Positions 23,544-34,572 of a DNA stretch of 64,000 nt are shown piece by piece. Position 1 is the stretch's first letter. Each line of letters starts with the position of its first letter. Source of the DNA: Carettochelys insculpta (taxonomy: Eukaryota; Chordata; Testudines; Carettochelyidae); the NCBI RefSeq assembly GCF_033958435.1, contig NC_134138.1, positions 23,280,598 through 23,344,597 on the forward strand, in the 5' to 3' direction. The notes under the pieces are model-generated. The model was not told the origin of the DNA and did not search any database. It saw nothing but the letters and a program-made list of their open reading frames with translations. A program made the position numbers and the translations under genes.

Positions 23544-23654
23544 ATAGATAAAGCTCTGTAAGTGCGCTTGCTATGTTAGTAATCATAGAGCCTAATAGAG
23601 TCTACGAGACAGGCGTTTTGTGGGCTGGGGGACAAGAGAGTGCTCACCTTAGCG

Positions 23655-23790
23655 GCAGCACAAAACATCTGAGGAAGTGGGTTTTACCCACAAAAGCTCA
23701 TTACCTAAGAATAACATTGTTATTCTTTACGGTGCTACAGGACTGCTTGGGGTTTTTAGTGGCACTAATGACTAACACGGGTCTGAGACT
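23655..23790 (+). mobile_element. PLE tail fragment
   Basis: CTGAGGAAGTGGGTTTTACC, AAAAGCTCATTACCTAAGAA, ACGGTGCTACAGGACTGC and ACTAACACGGGTCTGAG are the terminal PLE tail. A related tail lies on the other strand at 23043-23166. Confidence 0.7.
23669..23703 (+). ncRNA. Hammerhead-ribozyme-like motif in PLE tail
   Basis: CTGAGGA, then AGTGGG-TTTT-ACCCAC, then AAAA instead of GAAA, then GCTCATTACC. Stem II is perfect; the catalytic G after it is lost. Confidence 0.55.
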
Positions 23791-25149
23791 ATTGAGCAGC
23801 AGTAGTAAGAGCTTGATTGTTCCCCTGATCCGAACTCTAAACAGTCACGTATTTCCAGAGGGATGCTCTACCTGTGGCATTATTGCAGCATCACTCCCAG
23901 AGCTGGTCAACCACTTTCCTCTCTTATTTTGTGTATCCTTGAGGCTATGCAGGGACCACTTACATTGAAAAAATGGGGCCATCCTCTCACTTCTCAGGAT
24001 GGATGGCAGCTTAATGAACTGCACAATTATAACCTAGGCAGTGAGAGCTGTATGGGGGCCTAGGTCCTCAGTGCAGGAATGATCAGGAATGCATTGCTTT
24101 TTGAGGTGGGGAGGAAGGTCCCGGACAGGAGATTTTTCATAAAAATCGTGACATTAAGCACTCGCAGAGGACTGGATGGAAGCCACTTAAGAGTGTTTCA
24201 CTTTTGCCCTGAAGTAGACTTAAATCTATATTTTCCCTCATTAATCCTTTAGATTACATTGGCTAGCGTTATGGACTCTAATTTATAATTCACATATCTT
24301 AAGCAGTGTTTGAGAGCAATGTGGATTTTTTAAATTATTATTTATAGAATAATTTAAATGTGGTATTTTTCACAGTATAAACTTCAGGCTTGACATATCT
24401 GTTAGAAGCATTAATCACAGCTGTTTCATTTACAAATCATTAGGAAGACTGAAGGCTCAGACTATATAATTTATACAAATCACACAGGATAGTTTATCAT
24501 CATGTATAGTGTACTTTTTATTTTATTCCCAGGCTGACTAGTAAAATTCCTAGCAACTCTTCTTGTGTCTTGGGTTTTGTAGTCAATGTAAATCTTTGAG
24601 GAATGGCCACTTTATGTGGAACTAGTCAGTAGCAATTACTTTAATTAAAGCTAGCTATGGTCTAAATCTGATTTGGCTGCTACTGTTGTAAATTGTGAGT
24701 TGTGTCTCTTAATTTTGTAGTTTTGCACCAGTGATAAAAACAATCAGACTTCCATTATTTAAGAAGTCTCACACACAGCTCAGGAAGCTCACATCATCAT
24801 TGTGTAAAGAGTCTTCAACAAAATGGCTTCCATAGATGATAAGCAGTGGTTGTTATTTTAGTTCTTTTACAATTGTGCATGAGGGTCTTGTTGTTCTGAG
24901 CACCAAAAAATGAGTTATAAAGGAGAGCCTAAGCTTAGAATTTGAGAATATGTCAACAAGCAACTGGTGAAGAAACAAACAAAACAGTAGTGTGGCAGGA
25001 CAGGGTAACCATGAAATCATGTGTCAAGCTCCTCCTGTCTTCCTTCTTGTTGAACTGCCATGGTGTATCATGGGAGTTTATGACCACAGTGGATAATGGG
25101 AGATGTTGTCTGAGCAGGGAGATCAGATTTTAAAAAAAATGAGAGCATG
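23791..25149. other. No supported feature
   Basis: Unassigned AT-rich sequence without exon or repeat signals that I can name. Confidence 0.5.
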
Positions 25150-25664
25150 AGCCACCCACATTATAACTCCTAAGAGGCATGAGGACAGTTTGGAATTTGG
25201 CAAGTGGTCAAGGGACACACCCTTCCATGACATTAATGAAGGAAGTGTGGGGTCTGCAATGGAGGTTAGGTGCAAAAGGGAGCTTTGGGTAAGGGACTGG
25301 GGCTGAGGAGGGGATGTAGATCTAGAATAGAGTTTGGGTGTAGGAGGGGGTTGTGACCTGGGGCAGGGAACTGGGATGCAGACATTTAGGAGGTGACATT
25401 GTGCAGGGAATTAGGATGAAGCAAGGTGTGCAGGGCCCAGATGAGGGTACAGATGCAGGAGAGGATTCTGGCCTGGACAGTTACAGGGGTTTGTGTTGGA
25501 ACCTAAGGCATGTGTTGGGACCTAAGGCATGTGGGCGTTGTGACCTAGGACAGGGGACTGGGGTGTACGTGTTTGGGTTGTGACCTGGGGCAGGGGACCG
25601 GGATGCAGGTTCTGGATTCAATGGCTTTGTGGGTTAGATCTGGCCATATTTTGCCCAGCCCTGG
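25150..25664 (-). mobile_element. hAT-type element relic with G-rich degenerate array
   Basis: The right end GATCTGGCCATATTTTGCCC ending in AGCCCTG reads on the minus strand as CAGGGCTGGGCAAAATATGG, a common turtle hAT terminus. The interior (25240-25620) repeats GACCTGGGGCAGGGNACTGG and GGATGCAG units. The other end near 25150 is uncertain. Confidence 0.45.
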
Positions 25665-25689
25665 CTTAGTCAGACACAGTTCAGCGTCA

Positions 25690-25905
25690 AGCCAAGATGA
25701 AATGAAATTAATCAAACCAAAAGGAAATAATTTGACATTTCCACATTGTCATTTTAAAACTTTTTGTTCCGCAATCAAGTTTGATATTTCAACTTTTCAT
25801 TCCAATATGGAAAGAAAACAAATGTCTAAACTTAGGACTTTCTCAGACAATGGAAATTCCAATTTTTGGACCACCTGTAATGTGGAAAGTGATGATTTCA
25901 CTTTT
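25690..25905. repeat. AAAATTTT-type degenerate repeat
   Basis: Repeated AAAACTTTTTGTTCCGC, TTTCAACTTTTCATTCC and GAAAATTCC-like text resembles stretches at 26440-26745 and 28712-29010. The family is not identified. Confidence 0.3.
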
Positions 25906-26289
25906 AGACATACTCTATTACATGTGAGTGGGAACTCACACTAGTAAACGAAAGCTTCTCATCGCTTGTAGAAAAAGAATATGCTTATCTGCTTAACCCA
26001 TAATAATCATATTACAGATTAAATTGATTAATGGTTACTTTAAAAGAGGTTCCCCCCCTCACCTAAAATGTCATATTTAAGGATATTTCTATATAAAGGG
26101 CAGGCAAAATGGGAAAAGTATGGGAAAAGTAATTAGGGAACGAAAATAGTGAATGTTGGGGCTTTGGACCAGCTATGGATATCTGGATCATTTATACAAG
26201 CGTTGATACAATGGATAATGCTGATTATAAAGTCTATTCACAGTCAACTTCTTACTAATTACATTACATTTAAAATTATTTGCATTACA

Positions 26290-26425
26290 GTAATGCCTGA
26301 AAGCCCCAGTAATGGATTAGGATTCCACTGTGGTAGGCACTGGTACCTGTGGTGGGCAATGGTAGGAACCATTGTTTGTTGCGTGTTTGGTTCCTGCCCC
26401 CAAAAACTTACAAGCTAAGTGGTGG
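26290..26425 (-). repeat. MIR-like tail fragment
   Basis: AGTAATGCCTGAAAGCCCCA and CCTGCCCCCAAAAACTTACA match the reverse of the MIR-type 3' tail. Confidence 0.5.
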
Positions 26426-26439
26426 TTAAATTGTGCTCT

Positions 26440-26745
26440 CAAATCACTTTGTTGTTTCAGAAAAAGTAAACATTTATTTAAAACACAGCATTTCATTTTG
26501 ATTTTAGAACTTTTTAATTCCCTTTTAATGAAAAAAAAAGAAAGGTAATTTTGACACAGTCCTTTTGAACTGAAGTCAAAACATTTCATTTAAAAATTCC
26601 AAGGCAAAAATGTTCCAACTTTTTCTGGAATTTATTTTTTAAAATGATTAAAATATGAGATAAATTTGCAAAATGTTTTCAACCTGAATCTATATTTCTC
26701 ACTTGAAAAGTTTTGATCAGAAAACTTTGCCCACCTCTTCTCCTT
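26440..26745. repeat. AAAATTTT-type degenerate repeat
   Basis: TTTAAAACACAGCATTTCAT, GAACTTTTTAATTCCC, CAAAATGTTTTCAACC and AAAACTTTGCCCACCTC form a stretch like the other AAAATTTT blocks. It may be a decayed MITE. Confidence 0.3.
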
Positions 26746-27134
26746 AGGTGTTTTTGAAAATCCGAACCCAACCACTGGCTAGTTAAAAGTTTGGGTGGGT
26801 TTGCAAATACCTTCCCTTCCTCCTCTGAGAAGGCAGATAGCTAACGTTTGCAGAGATAAACAATGTTTATTTGGACAAATCCATCTGTTTGCATTGCCAA
26901 GGACAGACACATCGCTGGTGACAGTAGTGATCTAGGCACATAACTATGCGGTGGTGACCTTTTTCTCTGGAAATATGAGTTGGTGATCTAGCAGCTTTGT
27001 CATCTCTTGCATGCCTAGCTCTCTAGGTCAGTAGAGAAAAGAACGCCTGTGATGTAATCATAAAGTAAAGTCATCTGTGATCAGCTTCCAGTTTAAGCAA
27101 AATGTGCAATGAATCCCTGCCTGCTCTGATGAGA

Positions 27135-27377
27135 GGTCTTGTTTATGCTATGCAGTGCTGTTGATCGACTTCACCTATGAAAATAATGTACTCATCTCTT
27201 CATCTTGTGTTGGTGGGGGCTGCTTTGTTAATGGCACTACTCTTCTCTTTTTGGTGGAGCACTGGCTTTGATGGAAGTTCTCTTGGAGAATGATTTATCA
27301 CCTCTAAGCACATATGAAAAATCAATGGCTGGTGGATCACTTTCAGCAGCAATCCACCACATAGTATAGACTAAGCC
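27135..27377. mobile_element. MITE with AGA target duplication
   Basis: The left end GGTCTTGTTTATGCTATG pairs with the minus-strand right end GGCTTAGTCTATACTATG. AGA lies directly on each side (27132-27134 and 27378-27380). The interior has TTGATCGACTTCACC and GGTGGATCACTTTCAGC. Confidence 0.65.
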
Positions 27378-27639
27378 AGAGAAAGCACAGAGACTCCCCA
27401 GGCTCCAGAGCTCCAAGGGGCTTTATAGCATTGATAAACAACCTCTATAACCTGTGTGCCATGCTCCCACCTTTTCCTTAGATCCACCTTCTACAAGGCT
27501 TTCAGGGACAATCTGTGGTCACCCAATGGGAACTGGGTGTCAAAAATTTCTTTAGTAGCTTTGAAAATCTTTGCTGAAATGCCCCCTTTTATTAAACAAA
27601 CGCCAAGGCACATATGCTATCTGTTAATAGATTTTAGGG

Positions 27640-28150
27640 CCCCAAGGAACCTCTAGAACATCTAATCTGGCTTCCTGTGTTGCACAGGTCATAGAATTCA
27701 ATTCGGTGATGCCTGCATTGAGCCCAATAACTTGTGCTTGACTAAAGCACATTTTCCAGAAAGGGGAAACTAAGGCTTAGTTTGGAGAGATGGAGAATCT
27801 ACCATTTCCCTTGCTAGTTTATTCTTTTATTGAAAATTATGCCCTATTCCTCATTTGAACTTGTCTGGCTTTAACTTCCAGTCATTGCATTTTACTGAAT
27901 CTGTCCACATAGGTTAAATAGTCCTTTAGCATCCTGCTCTTTCCAGAAAAACACTTATATACATTAATTATCACTTGATCTTCTTTTGATCAGCTTAACA
28001 AATTGAGATCCTTCAGCATCTCAGTGTAAGGCATTTTCTCCAGCTCTCATGTAATTTTTGTGACTCTTCTCTGCACACTCTCCAATTTTTCAACGTCCTT
28101 TTTGACAATGTGCACCCCAGAACAGTATTCCAGTATTCCATGATCAGGCA
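27640..28150 (-). mobile_element. CR1 LINE 3' region
   Basis: The plus strand shows GAACCTCTAGAACATCTAAT, TTGTCTGGCTTTAACTTCCA and TTCTCTGCACACTCTCCAAT, the reverse of a CR1 3' part. On the minus strand near 28050-28140 the frame encodes LEYCSGVHIVKKDVEKLESV and QRRVTKIT, the CR1 ORF2 C-terminal block. Confidence 0.8.
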
Positions 28151-28299
28151 CACACATTCTGTGTAAAAAAGTACAACCACTTCCCCAGCCTTCTGGGTGA
28201 GTCAGCAAAATCTTTGTCTGTTCAAATATAAACTCCTCATTGTTATTGTTCCATGTTTCTATTCTGGTTGTGCCTAAAAGGCCCATTTAGGATTTTCAT

Positions 28300-28478
28300 T
28301 GTCATCAATCACCATGGGCTCAGCACTTGTCGGTGTCTGATGCCTCCCTCGCTATTTCCTTCCATCGTTCCCTGTCCAGTGTGGAGCGGCTTGATTTCTG
28401 TAGACAAGCTCTGCACCAATCTACTATATCATCTACCCATTCTCCGTGGGGTCTGCCTGTCCTATTCAAACCTGTATG
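28300..28478 (-). pseudogene. LINE C-terminal fragment (RTE-like)
   Basis: Read on the minus strand it encodes GLNRTGRPHGEWVDDIVDWC, then a SRSTLDRERWKEIAREASD segment and a stop soon after. The RGRP-like start, W..DI..WC and RD..W...A blocks are the end of an RTE/R4-like polyprotein, better preserved than the copy at 4228-4500. The 5' part is absent and one Arg of RGRP is changed to Thr. Confidence 0.7.
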
Positions 28479-28711
28479 ATAATACATCAGAACCAGACCC
28501 TGCCCTCCTTAGATCAGGAGTCACCTCTTTCATAGGCAAACAAAGTATTCATATCAAATGATCTATTTGATGAATTTATCTCCTTTTCTTCTTTGACCAT
28601 TATCCACAAGCAGTGATTGTTTTCTGTGCATTTGTCTGCCCTTTTGGAATTTATTTATTTCATACTTTTAGTCCATAGATTGATCACAGGTTATTTGCTT
28701 TGCATTTGTCA

Positions 28712-29010
28712 GTTAGGGCTGTTCAGGAATTTTTTTGATAAATGGTTATTATAGTAAAAAAAAAATAAGATTCATTAAACTCCAAACTATTCATGAAATG
28801 GGGCCAGTTTCAAAAAATTTCCTGACTGAAAATATTATTAAGGGAAATACAGGTTAAAAATGATCAAAAATTCCCATTTTAATGCTTCCTCAACAAAAAA
28901 TTTATATTTTACCTTTGTGAAATGTTAGTAAAATTTGGAGTAAAGGTTAAAATAATTGAAAATAGAAATGAAAAACCTAAACATTTTGGTGAGTATTAAT
29001 TATCAACATT
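28712..29010. repeat. AAAATTTT-type degenerate repeat
   Basis: GGGCTGTTCAGGAATTTTTT, GTTTCAAAAAATTTCCTGAC and AAAAATTTATATTTTACC match the style of the other AT-rich blocks. The frame at 28956-29138 is a by-product. Confidence 0.3.
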
Positions 29011-29269
29011 TTGTAGAGGTTTGGTTTGTGAAAGTTTTTACGATTTCAACCTTCTGTGCTGATATGGTTCATTCAATCTTTTCAGCAGCTTTAAGGTATT
29101 TTGCTAAGGTATCCTGCCCCACTTTAGTAATAGGGTAGGGTATTATCAATCATCTAAACTACCTGCTGTTATTTGTGCTCTTTGATTGGATGATAACTTT
29201 TATAAATCAGAGAAATAAAAAGATTTTAAGATGTCTATGTGAACCTGTTCATGATTAGTTAAAGAAGTA

Positions 29270-30512
29270 TGGCTCGGCTGAATGGGCTTTAAGGTAGATA
29301 GAAAGCTGGCTAAGTCATCAGGCTCATTGAGTAGGGATCAACTACTCAATATCTACTTGGCAGCCAGTTAAAAGTGGTGTATCCTGGGGTTGGACCTGGG
29401 TCCAATTTTATTCATCATCTTCATCAATGATCTGAAAGAAGGGATGGATTGCACTCCCAGCAAGTTCACAGATGATGCTAAGGAGGGAGAGGGGTAGATA
29501 CACTGGTGTGTAGGGACAGGGTCTAGTGTGACCTGACAAATAGGAGGATTGGGCGAAAAGAAATCTGATGAGGCTCAACAAAGACATGTATTGAGTCCTG
29601 AATTTAGGGTGGAAGAATTCCATGCACGGCTACAGGCTGGAGACCAACTACCCAATGTGGCAGTTCTGCAGAAAAGGACCTGGGGGTTACAGTGGCAGAG
29701 AAGACGGATGTAAGTCAACAGTGGGTCCTTGTTGTCCAGGAGGATAGGGGAGGGAGAGCTTAGTGGTTTGAGCATTAGCCTGCTAAACCCAGGTTTATGG
29801 GCTCAGTCCTTGAGGATGCCATTTAGGGGGCTGGGACAAGTAGATTTAAAGGGTGAGGGGGAACCATCAGGGATGGTGCTTAGTTGCCCTAACAGGGCAG
29901 GGGAGAGGACTTGGTGACTTCCCAAGGTCTCTTCCAGCTGTATGAAGTGTGTATCACATTGGACTGCATTAGAAAGAGCATTGCCTGCAGACAGGGGGAA
30001 GTGATTGTTTCCTTCTTTTCAGCACTGGTGAAGCCACATCTGGAACATTGCATCCAGTTTTCTCCTTACCCTCACTACAGAAAGTATGTGGGCAATTGGA
30101 GAGAGTCCAATGGAGGGCAAGAAAAATGAGGAGGGGTCTGGAACACATGACTCATGAGGAGAGGTTGAGGGATGTAGGTTTATTTAGCTTGCAGGGAAGA
30201 GAAGAATGAGGCGGGATTTGATAGCAGCCTTCAAGTACCCGAAAGACGGTTCCAAAGTGGGTGGAGAAAGGCTGTTCTCAGTAGTGATGGATGGCAGAAT
30301 GGGAAGCAGTGGTCTCAAATCACAGAGGAGGATGTCCAGGTTGGATATTAGGCTACCTACGGAGGTGCTGGAATCTTCATCCCTAGAGGTTTTTAAGGCC
30401 AGGCTTGACAAAGTCCTGCCTGAAATGATTCAGTTGGGTTTAGTCCTGATTTGAGCAGGGGACTGGACTAGATGTCCTCCTGAGGCCTATTCCAAATCTA
30501 ATTTTTTTAAGG
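29270..30512 (+). mobile_element. CR1 LINE 3' half, interrupted by a SINE
   Basis: The copy spans the end of the RT domain to the 3' untranslated region. CATCTTCATCAATGATCTG and CAAGTTCACAGATGATGC correspond to the FADD-box region, here FTDD. Later text GGTGAAGCCACATCTGGAAC, CATGAGGAGAGGTTGAGGG and GACTGGACTAGATGTCCTCC is typical CR1. A Cry-type SINE sits at 29746-29954. Several stops and frame changes make it a fossil. The frame MRRDLIAAFKYPKDGSKVGG at 30206 belongs to the 3' end of CR1. Confidence 0.85.
29746..29954 (+). mobile_element. Cry-type tRNA-derived SINE inside CR1
   Basis: A-box-like GAGCTTAGTGGTTTGAGCAT, CCTGCTAAACCCAGG, then B-box-like GGCTCAGTCCTTGAGG, and a 3' part with CCCAAGGTCTCTTCCAGC. 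This is the Cry SINE of cryptodiran turtles as I recall it. CR1 sequence continues on both sides (GTTGTCCAGGAGGA before, CACATTGGACTGCATTAG after), so the SINE is younger than that CR1. Confidence 0.8.
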
Positions 30513-30774
30513 ATTACATATTGGACTTGTAACATTCTGTGGAAAAAAAAAAGCATTCATAGCAATGTTCATGGGAAAAGAATGGAAAGGGTTATGGAGA
30601 CAGCAGACGTGAAATCACAGTTTATATTCAATTTCAATCCCTTTTCAGCAAGTTAAAAAAGAAAAAAAATCTAGAAAATAGTCAAACAAGTATTTGCCTT
30701 TCTCCACCCCCACCCCAGTGTTTTTCCAGATCTTGTCTCTCCCTCTCTGTTGTGTTGTGTACTGAGCTGAATGT

Positions 30775-31045
30775 CAGACTGGCAGGTGGATCATGTAGTT
30801 AAGACACTGGAACTCAAGACCTTCCACAGACTGTGTGATGTTGGGCAAACCACTTCTCTGTTCCTCAGCTCCCCATCTACAACATTCAGGAGAATAGCAC
30901 TCCCTTTCTCCCACTCACAGTCTATTTAGATTGTAAGCTCCTGGGGCAGAGACTTTCTTAACATCACTCTACTTAGCACAATGTGGCCCTGACCTCAGCT
31001 GGAGCCTCGGAGGCTGCCATAATATTTATAACAAAGAGCAACTGA
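30775..31045 (+). repeat. MIR-type SINE, long
   Basis: AAGACACTGGAACTCAAGAC, TGTGATGTTGGGCAAACC, CTCAGCTCCCCATCTAC, then the tail TTGTAAGCTCCTGGGGCAG and AATGTGGCCCTGACC. Head, CORE and 3' tail are all present. Confidence 0.75.
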
Positions 31046-31189
31046 TCATTACTATTTCAGAACCCAAAAGCATTTTTTTTTTCAAACTTTACTACAACAG
31101 GTGAAGGGCCTAACATCTAAATCAAAGGCACTTAAGTAAAGCTCAATGTCAACTCAATCAGCCAGGATCGAAGTCAAACAGTTACAGCT
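31046..31189. other. No supported feature
   Basis: Short unassigned stretch with a poly-T run (31071-31082). Confidence 0.4.
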
Positions 31190-31690
31190 CGGGGGCATTG
31201 CTCCTTTTTGTTTCTAAACAGCTCTTTACCTGGAACTGGAAAGGTGTGCCCCTCGCTCTGCGACAATTTGCGTTTGCTGCTCTTTTTTGCTCTTTTCGGC
31301 AGGCAGTGTTATCTCTTATCAACAAATCCATCTGAGTTCAAAGGACGCGGCTCTTCAAAATTCTGTGAAGTCAGGTCACCTTATCAGTGTGCTCCCTGGC
31401 TAAAGGCTCGCCTATTCCTTGGCTGTAAAAGTGTGCATGAAGCTTTGGTGTGTTTGAGTAATTTCACTGCCTTGCCAGGCCTGAGCTGATAGGCCAGGAC
31501 AAGACAAAGAGGATGGTGGCAGAGCATTTCCTGCTTCTCTTTGCTCTTTTCTAGCTAATGTACCTTTGAGAATGTCCCCATTAGAAAAGCGTTCCCTTGC
31601 AAATATTTATCCTGCTTCTGACTGACAGGTGAACTCAAAGATCAAGTTTTAAACAGTGCAAGATGAACTGGCCAAAGGACACTGGCCATT
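31190..31690. promoter_or_regulatory. Repeat-poor block, candidate conserved non-coding element
   Basis: This stretch has no repeat that I can recognise and no decayed-repeat look. It contains several GATA-type sites: TCTTATCAAC near 31313, CCTTATCAGT near 31380 and GCTGATAGG near 31486. The plus frame at 31208-31489 has no motif. Calling it regulatory is inference from composition only; alignment to other vertebrates would decide. Confidence 0.25.
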
Positions 31691-32435
31691 ATCAATGTGT
31701 GTGTGTGTGTGTGCTCAGAGGAGACAGGACGTTGCAATGATTTACCACCTGTATCTGGCAACCTGAGTACAAATGTCCCATTTAAAACCCACATGGAAAT
31801 GGAACTCCACTTCTACCTTTCTTCAGGAAGGGCTGGATTTTCCTCTCCTCCTTCATTGGAGGTCAGCACAATTCCTGCCTACGCTAGGGAGGCTGGAGTG
31901 AGATGGGTTCTCATCTCAGGCTGGTTCCCAGTGGGAAGATTAATTAGAGACAGCACAAAACATCTGGTATACAGACCCTCCTCACCCCTAAGCTAAATGT
32001 ATTTTATGATTATTTGGCTCTACAGAGAGAAAAAAGTGGAGGCTAAGCAAGGCTCGGGATGTTTGCGTTCTTATTTAGGTTTGGCAGAACAGCAAAGAGC
32101 ACAGGAAAATGTCTCACTAAAAGAATCCACATCAAAACCTAAGCCTCAGGTTAAGGACTCCTTTGTGCTGGGGTGCCCAACCTCTGTGTCAGGGTTTGAA
32201 AGACTCCTGTCTAGAATCAGTGTTTCCAGCACCCTCCCTCTCATATGTTCTCACCTCTCCAGACACCACGCGCTCTTTGCCTGATAGTCTCCCAGCCCTT
32301 ATATACTTGCCCCAAAGTTGCTAACCACTGAGCCCATGGTTCTATCAACTTTCTATTCCACAGTGTTGCTTACATTCCTGGTGGACAGGCAGCAAGATTT
32401 ATGTAGTGTTACAGCCCTAACATGGGATTACAGAC
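31691..32435. other. No supported gene; short GT run
   Basis: A (GT)n run lies at 31697-31712. The rest is unassigned. Confidence 0.45.
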
Positions 32436-32438
32436 TGA

Positions 32439-32728
32439 GGCCATGTCTACAGTGTGGTTGGAGGTGTGATTCATGGCTCATGGAGAAATCTCTGCATTGT
32501 CTTTAATTTAGCCAGTAGTACTAAAAATAGCAGCAAAAAGGTGGTAACTTGGGCATCCAGTCAGGCTGCACAAGCCCACATAGCTTTCCAGGATACATGT
32601 TTGTGTTGCTAGCTTCTGTCTCTGAATCTTCACAGCTACTTTTAGTGAGCCAGCTGGACTAAAACCACTGTGGGATTGCCCGCAAGAGCTGAAAACACCA
32701 CTTCTGGGTGCAGCATAGGTTTACCCTG
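32439..32728. mobile_element. Probable MITE of the TCTACAC group
   Basis: The left end GGCCATGTCTACAGTGTGG faces a weak right end ATAGGTTTACCCT near 32728. The interior is unassigned. The ends are too decayed to see a duplication. Confidence 0.4.
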
Positions 32729-32734
32729 ACTGTG

Positions 32735-32955
32735 TGGCCATGGGCCAGCCACTTTCTGGGACCTGGAGCTCTGGCTTTAAAATGGGGAGAATTTTCACTT
32801 CCTCACCCCCTTTGTTGACCATTTCTGTCTAGGTTATAGGCTGTTTTGGAGCAGAGACTCCCTTACTATGTGTTATACTGAGGCTGTCAAAATGAGGCTC
32901 AGAACTTGGATATGGGCTGCAACCATTACTGTAATGCTCACTGAAAATTGCTACT
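32735..32955 (+). repeat. MIR-type SINE, decayed
   Basis: GTGGCCATGGGCCAGCCACT, TTTAAAATGGGGAGAATTTT and GAGCAGAGACTCCCTTAC follow MIR CORE and tail order. Confidence 0.5.
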
Positions 32956-33554
32956 ATCATTGAGGATTAAATAGCCTCCTGAATCTCTGTGTGAGTGTCC
33001 TGAACAGAGCTGGGTGGAAAACCAATTTTAGAAAATGGTTTCAGCTGCAACAAATGTGAGGGGGTTATTTTTTAGAATTTTTAGTGAATTGCTGAAGTCT
33101 TTTTCAAACTAAGGACTTGAAGATGGGTCTCCTCCAAGTCAGGTGAGAACTAAAGACTATGGCGGAAACAGCAATGCTGCCATTTCCTCCTTCTCAGACT
33201 ATTTTGTGAATGACTGAAACAAGTCATGTCAAACCTGCCACTAGTTTAGGGTCAACCAAAACATTTGTTGCCTTACTTGATTGAAAAAAATTCACCTAGG
33301 TCTTGTTCTGATACACCACCCCACCTCTAGACTGAAAGGTCCTTAAATGAGGGTTTGTAGTGTCCTTTGGCAGTCTGAAACACGCTGTTCAAGTGAGTTG
33401 GCTCTTTGCTAACTATTCACATTAAATACGATTAAGAGGATACAGTTTCAAAAGCGACTTATGGGAGACAACTGCAGGAAAGCTGCACTTTAAAAACAAT
33501 GGCTCTGTGAGCTGCACCATGACACTTCCTGACCTGCTCAGTCTGTACCTTCTC

Positions 33555-33771
33555 TCTACAGCAAACAAACACTGGGTCAGCCCAAAAGTCAATCTAGCCC
33601 AGTGTCTGGTCTTCCAACAGAGGCCAATGCCAGATGTCCCAGAGGGAGTGAACAGAACAGGTAATCATGAAAGCAATGCCCCTACTGACATCCACTTCCA
33701 GCCTCTGACAAACAGAGGCTAGGGTCACCATTCCTAGCCATCTTGCCTAATATCCAATGATGGACCTAACC
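33555..33771 (-). mobile_element. CR1 LINE 3' end
   Basis: CTGGGTCAGCCCAAAAGTCA, AGCCCAGTGTCTGGTCTTCC, GAGTGAACAGAACAGG and CTCTGACAAACAGAGGCTAG are the reverse of the CR1 3' end. Equivalent pieces lie at 55445-55650 and 59268-59600. A hAT MITE starts right after it. Confidence 0.85.
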
Positions 33772-34564
33772 CAGAGGTCTGCAACTGAAATCTCAAGAAG
33801 AGCCATTTTTTCCAAATGAGTTACAAAATCAATCCTGCAAGAGCTGCAGTGCACATGAATAGGAGACAGTCCTTAATAAATAATGTCAAAGCATACTTTT
33901 TGTCACCCCTGTTTTAAGAACAGTGCACACAGTGATTTGTATCAATTAGAAAGTTTAAGTTACTTTTGCTCTCCTGGACTGGAGAGCAAATGAGGACAAG
34001 GAAAATGCTGAGCCTGGTTCACATCAACCCTCCATGCCTCCCTCCCCATTCCCAGGCTCTGCCCCGCTTAGCCCACAAACCCGCCCTTCCCATCCCCAGG
34101 ATTAACTCCTCTCAGCCCCAAACCTGCCCTGCCATGCCCAGGATTAACCAGCCGCAGATGACAAGCTCCACACGCTGCCGCTGCTCTTCCAGGGCTGCCA
34201 CTTCCCACCCACTGCTCCTCCCCCTCACCTCCATCTCAGCAGGCTGCGTAGCTCCAGAAGGGGCGGACTCAGCTGTCCCCACCCCCCACCCCACCAGCTG
34301 TCCTGTTACTGACCCCACCCACAGCACAGGCAGCTCCTTGCCCCGAAACACTGAAATAATGGAACTAAATTGAATTGGTTTAACAGCCGGATCCCGGGTG
34401 CCGTCCTGCTGGCTGTTAAACCAATTCAATTTAGTTCCATCATTTGAGCATGGCAGGGCAGGGCAGGGCGTCACAAGAGGAGTCAGCGGTGGCAGCCCCT
34501 GGAGCTACAACTGACTCCTTAAACAGCTGCATGTGACTCCGGAGCCGCAGGTTGCCGACCCCTG
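33772..34564. mobile_element. Large hAT MITE with internal perfect hairpin
   Basis: The left end CAGAGGTCTGCAACTG pairs with the minus-strand right end CAGGGGTCGGCAACCTGCGG. The flanks acctaacc and gtctaatc agree at only five of eight positions, so the duplication is doubtful. The C-rich interior (34020-34340) codes for nothing. A 30-bp perfect inverted repeat lies at 34359-34388 and 34411-34440. Confidence 0.7.
34359..34440. repeat. Perfect 30-bp inverted repeat
   Basis: Arms 34359-34388 and 34411-34440 are exact reverse complements (beginning ATGGAACTAAATTGAATTGG) around a 22-bp GC-rich loop. It lies in the right third of the hAT MITE and could extrude as a cruciform. Confidence 0.95.
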
Positions 34565-34572
34565 GTCTAATC

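Noticed and set aside
23043..23790. One PLE with inverted and forward tails around a middle part
   Set aside because: The middle is a MIR SINE and a MITE rather than PLE body, and no target duplication joins the outer ends, so two separate tail fragments are more likely.
33772..34564. Certain 8-bp target duplication
   Set aside because: The flanks agree at only five of eight positions, so the duplication is not claimed although the ends are hAT-like.
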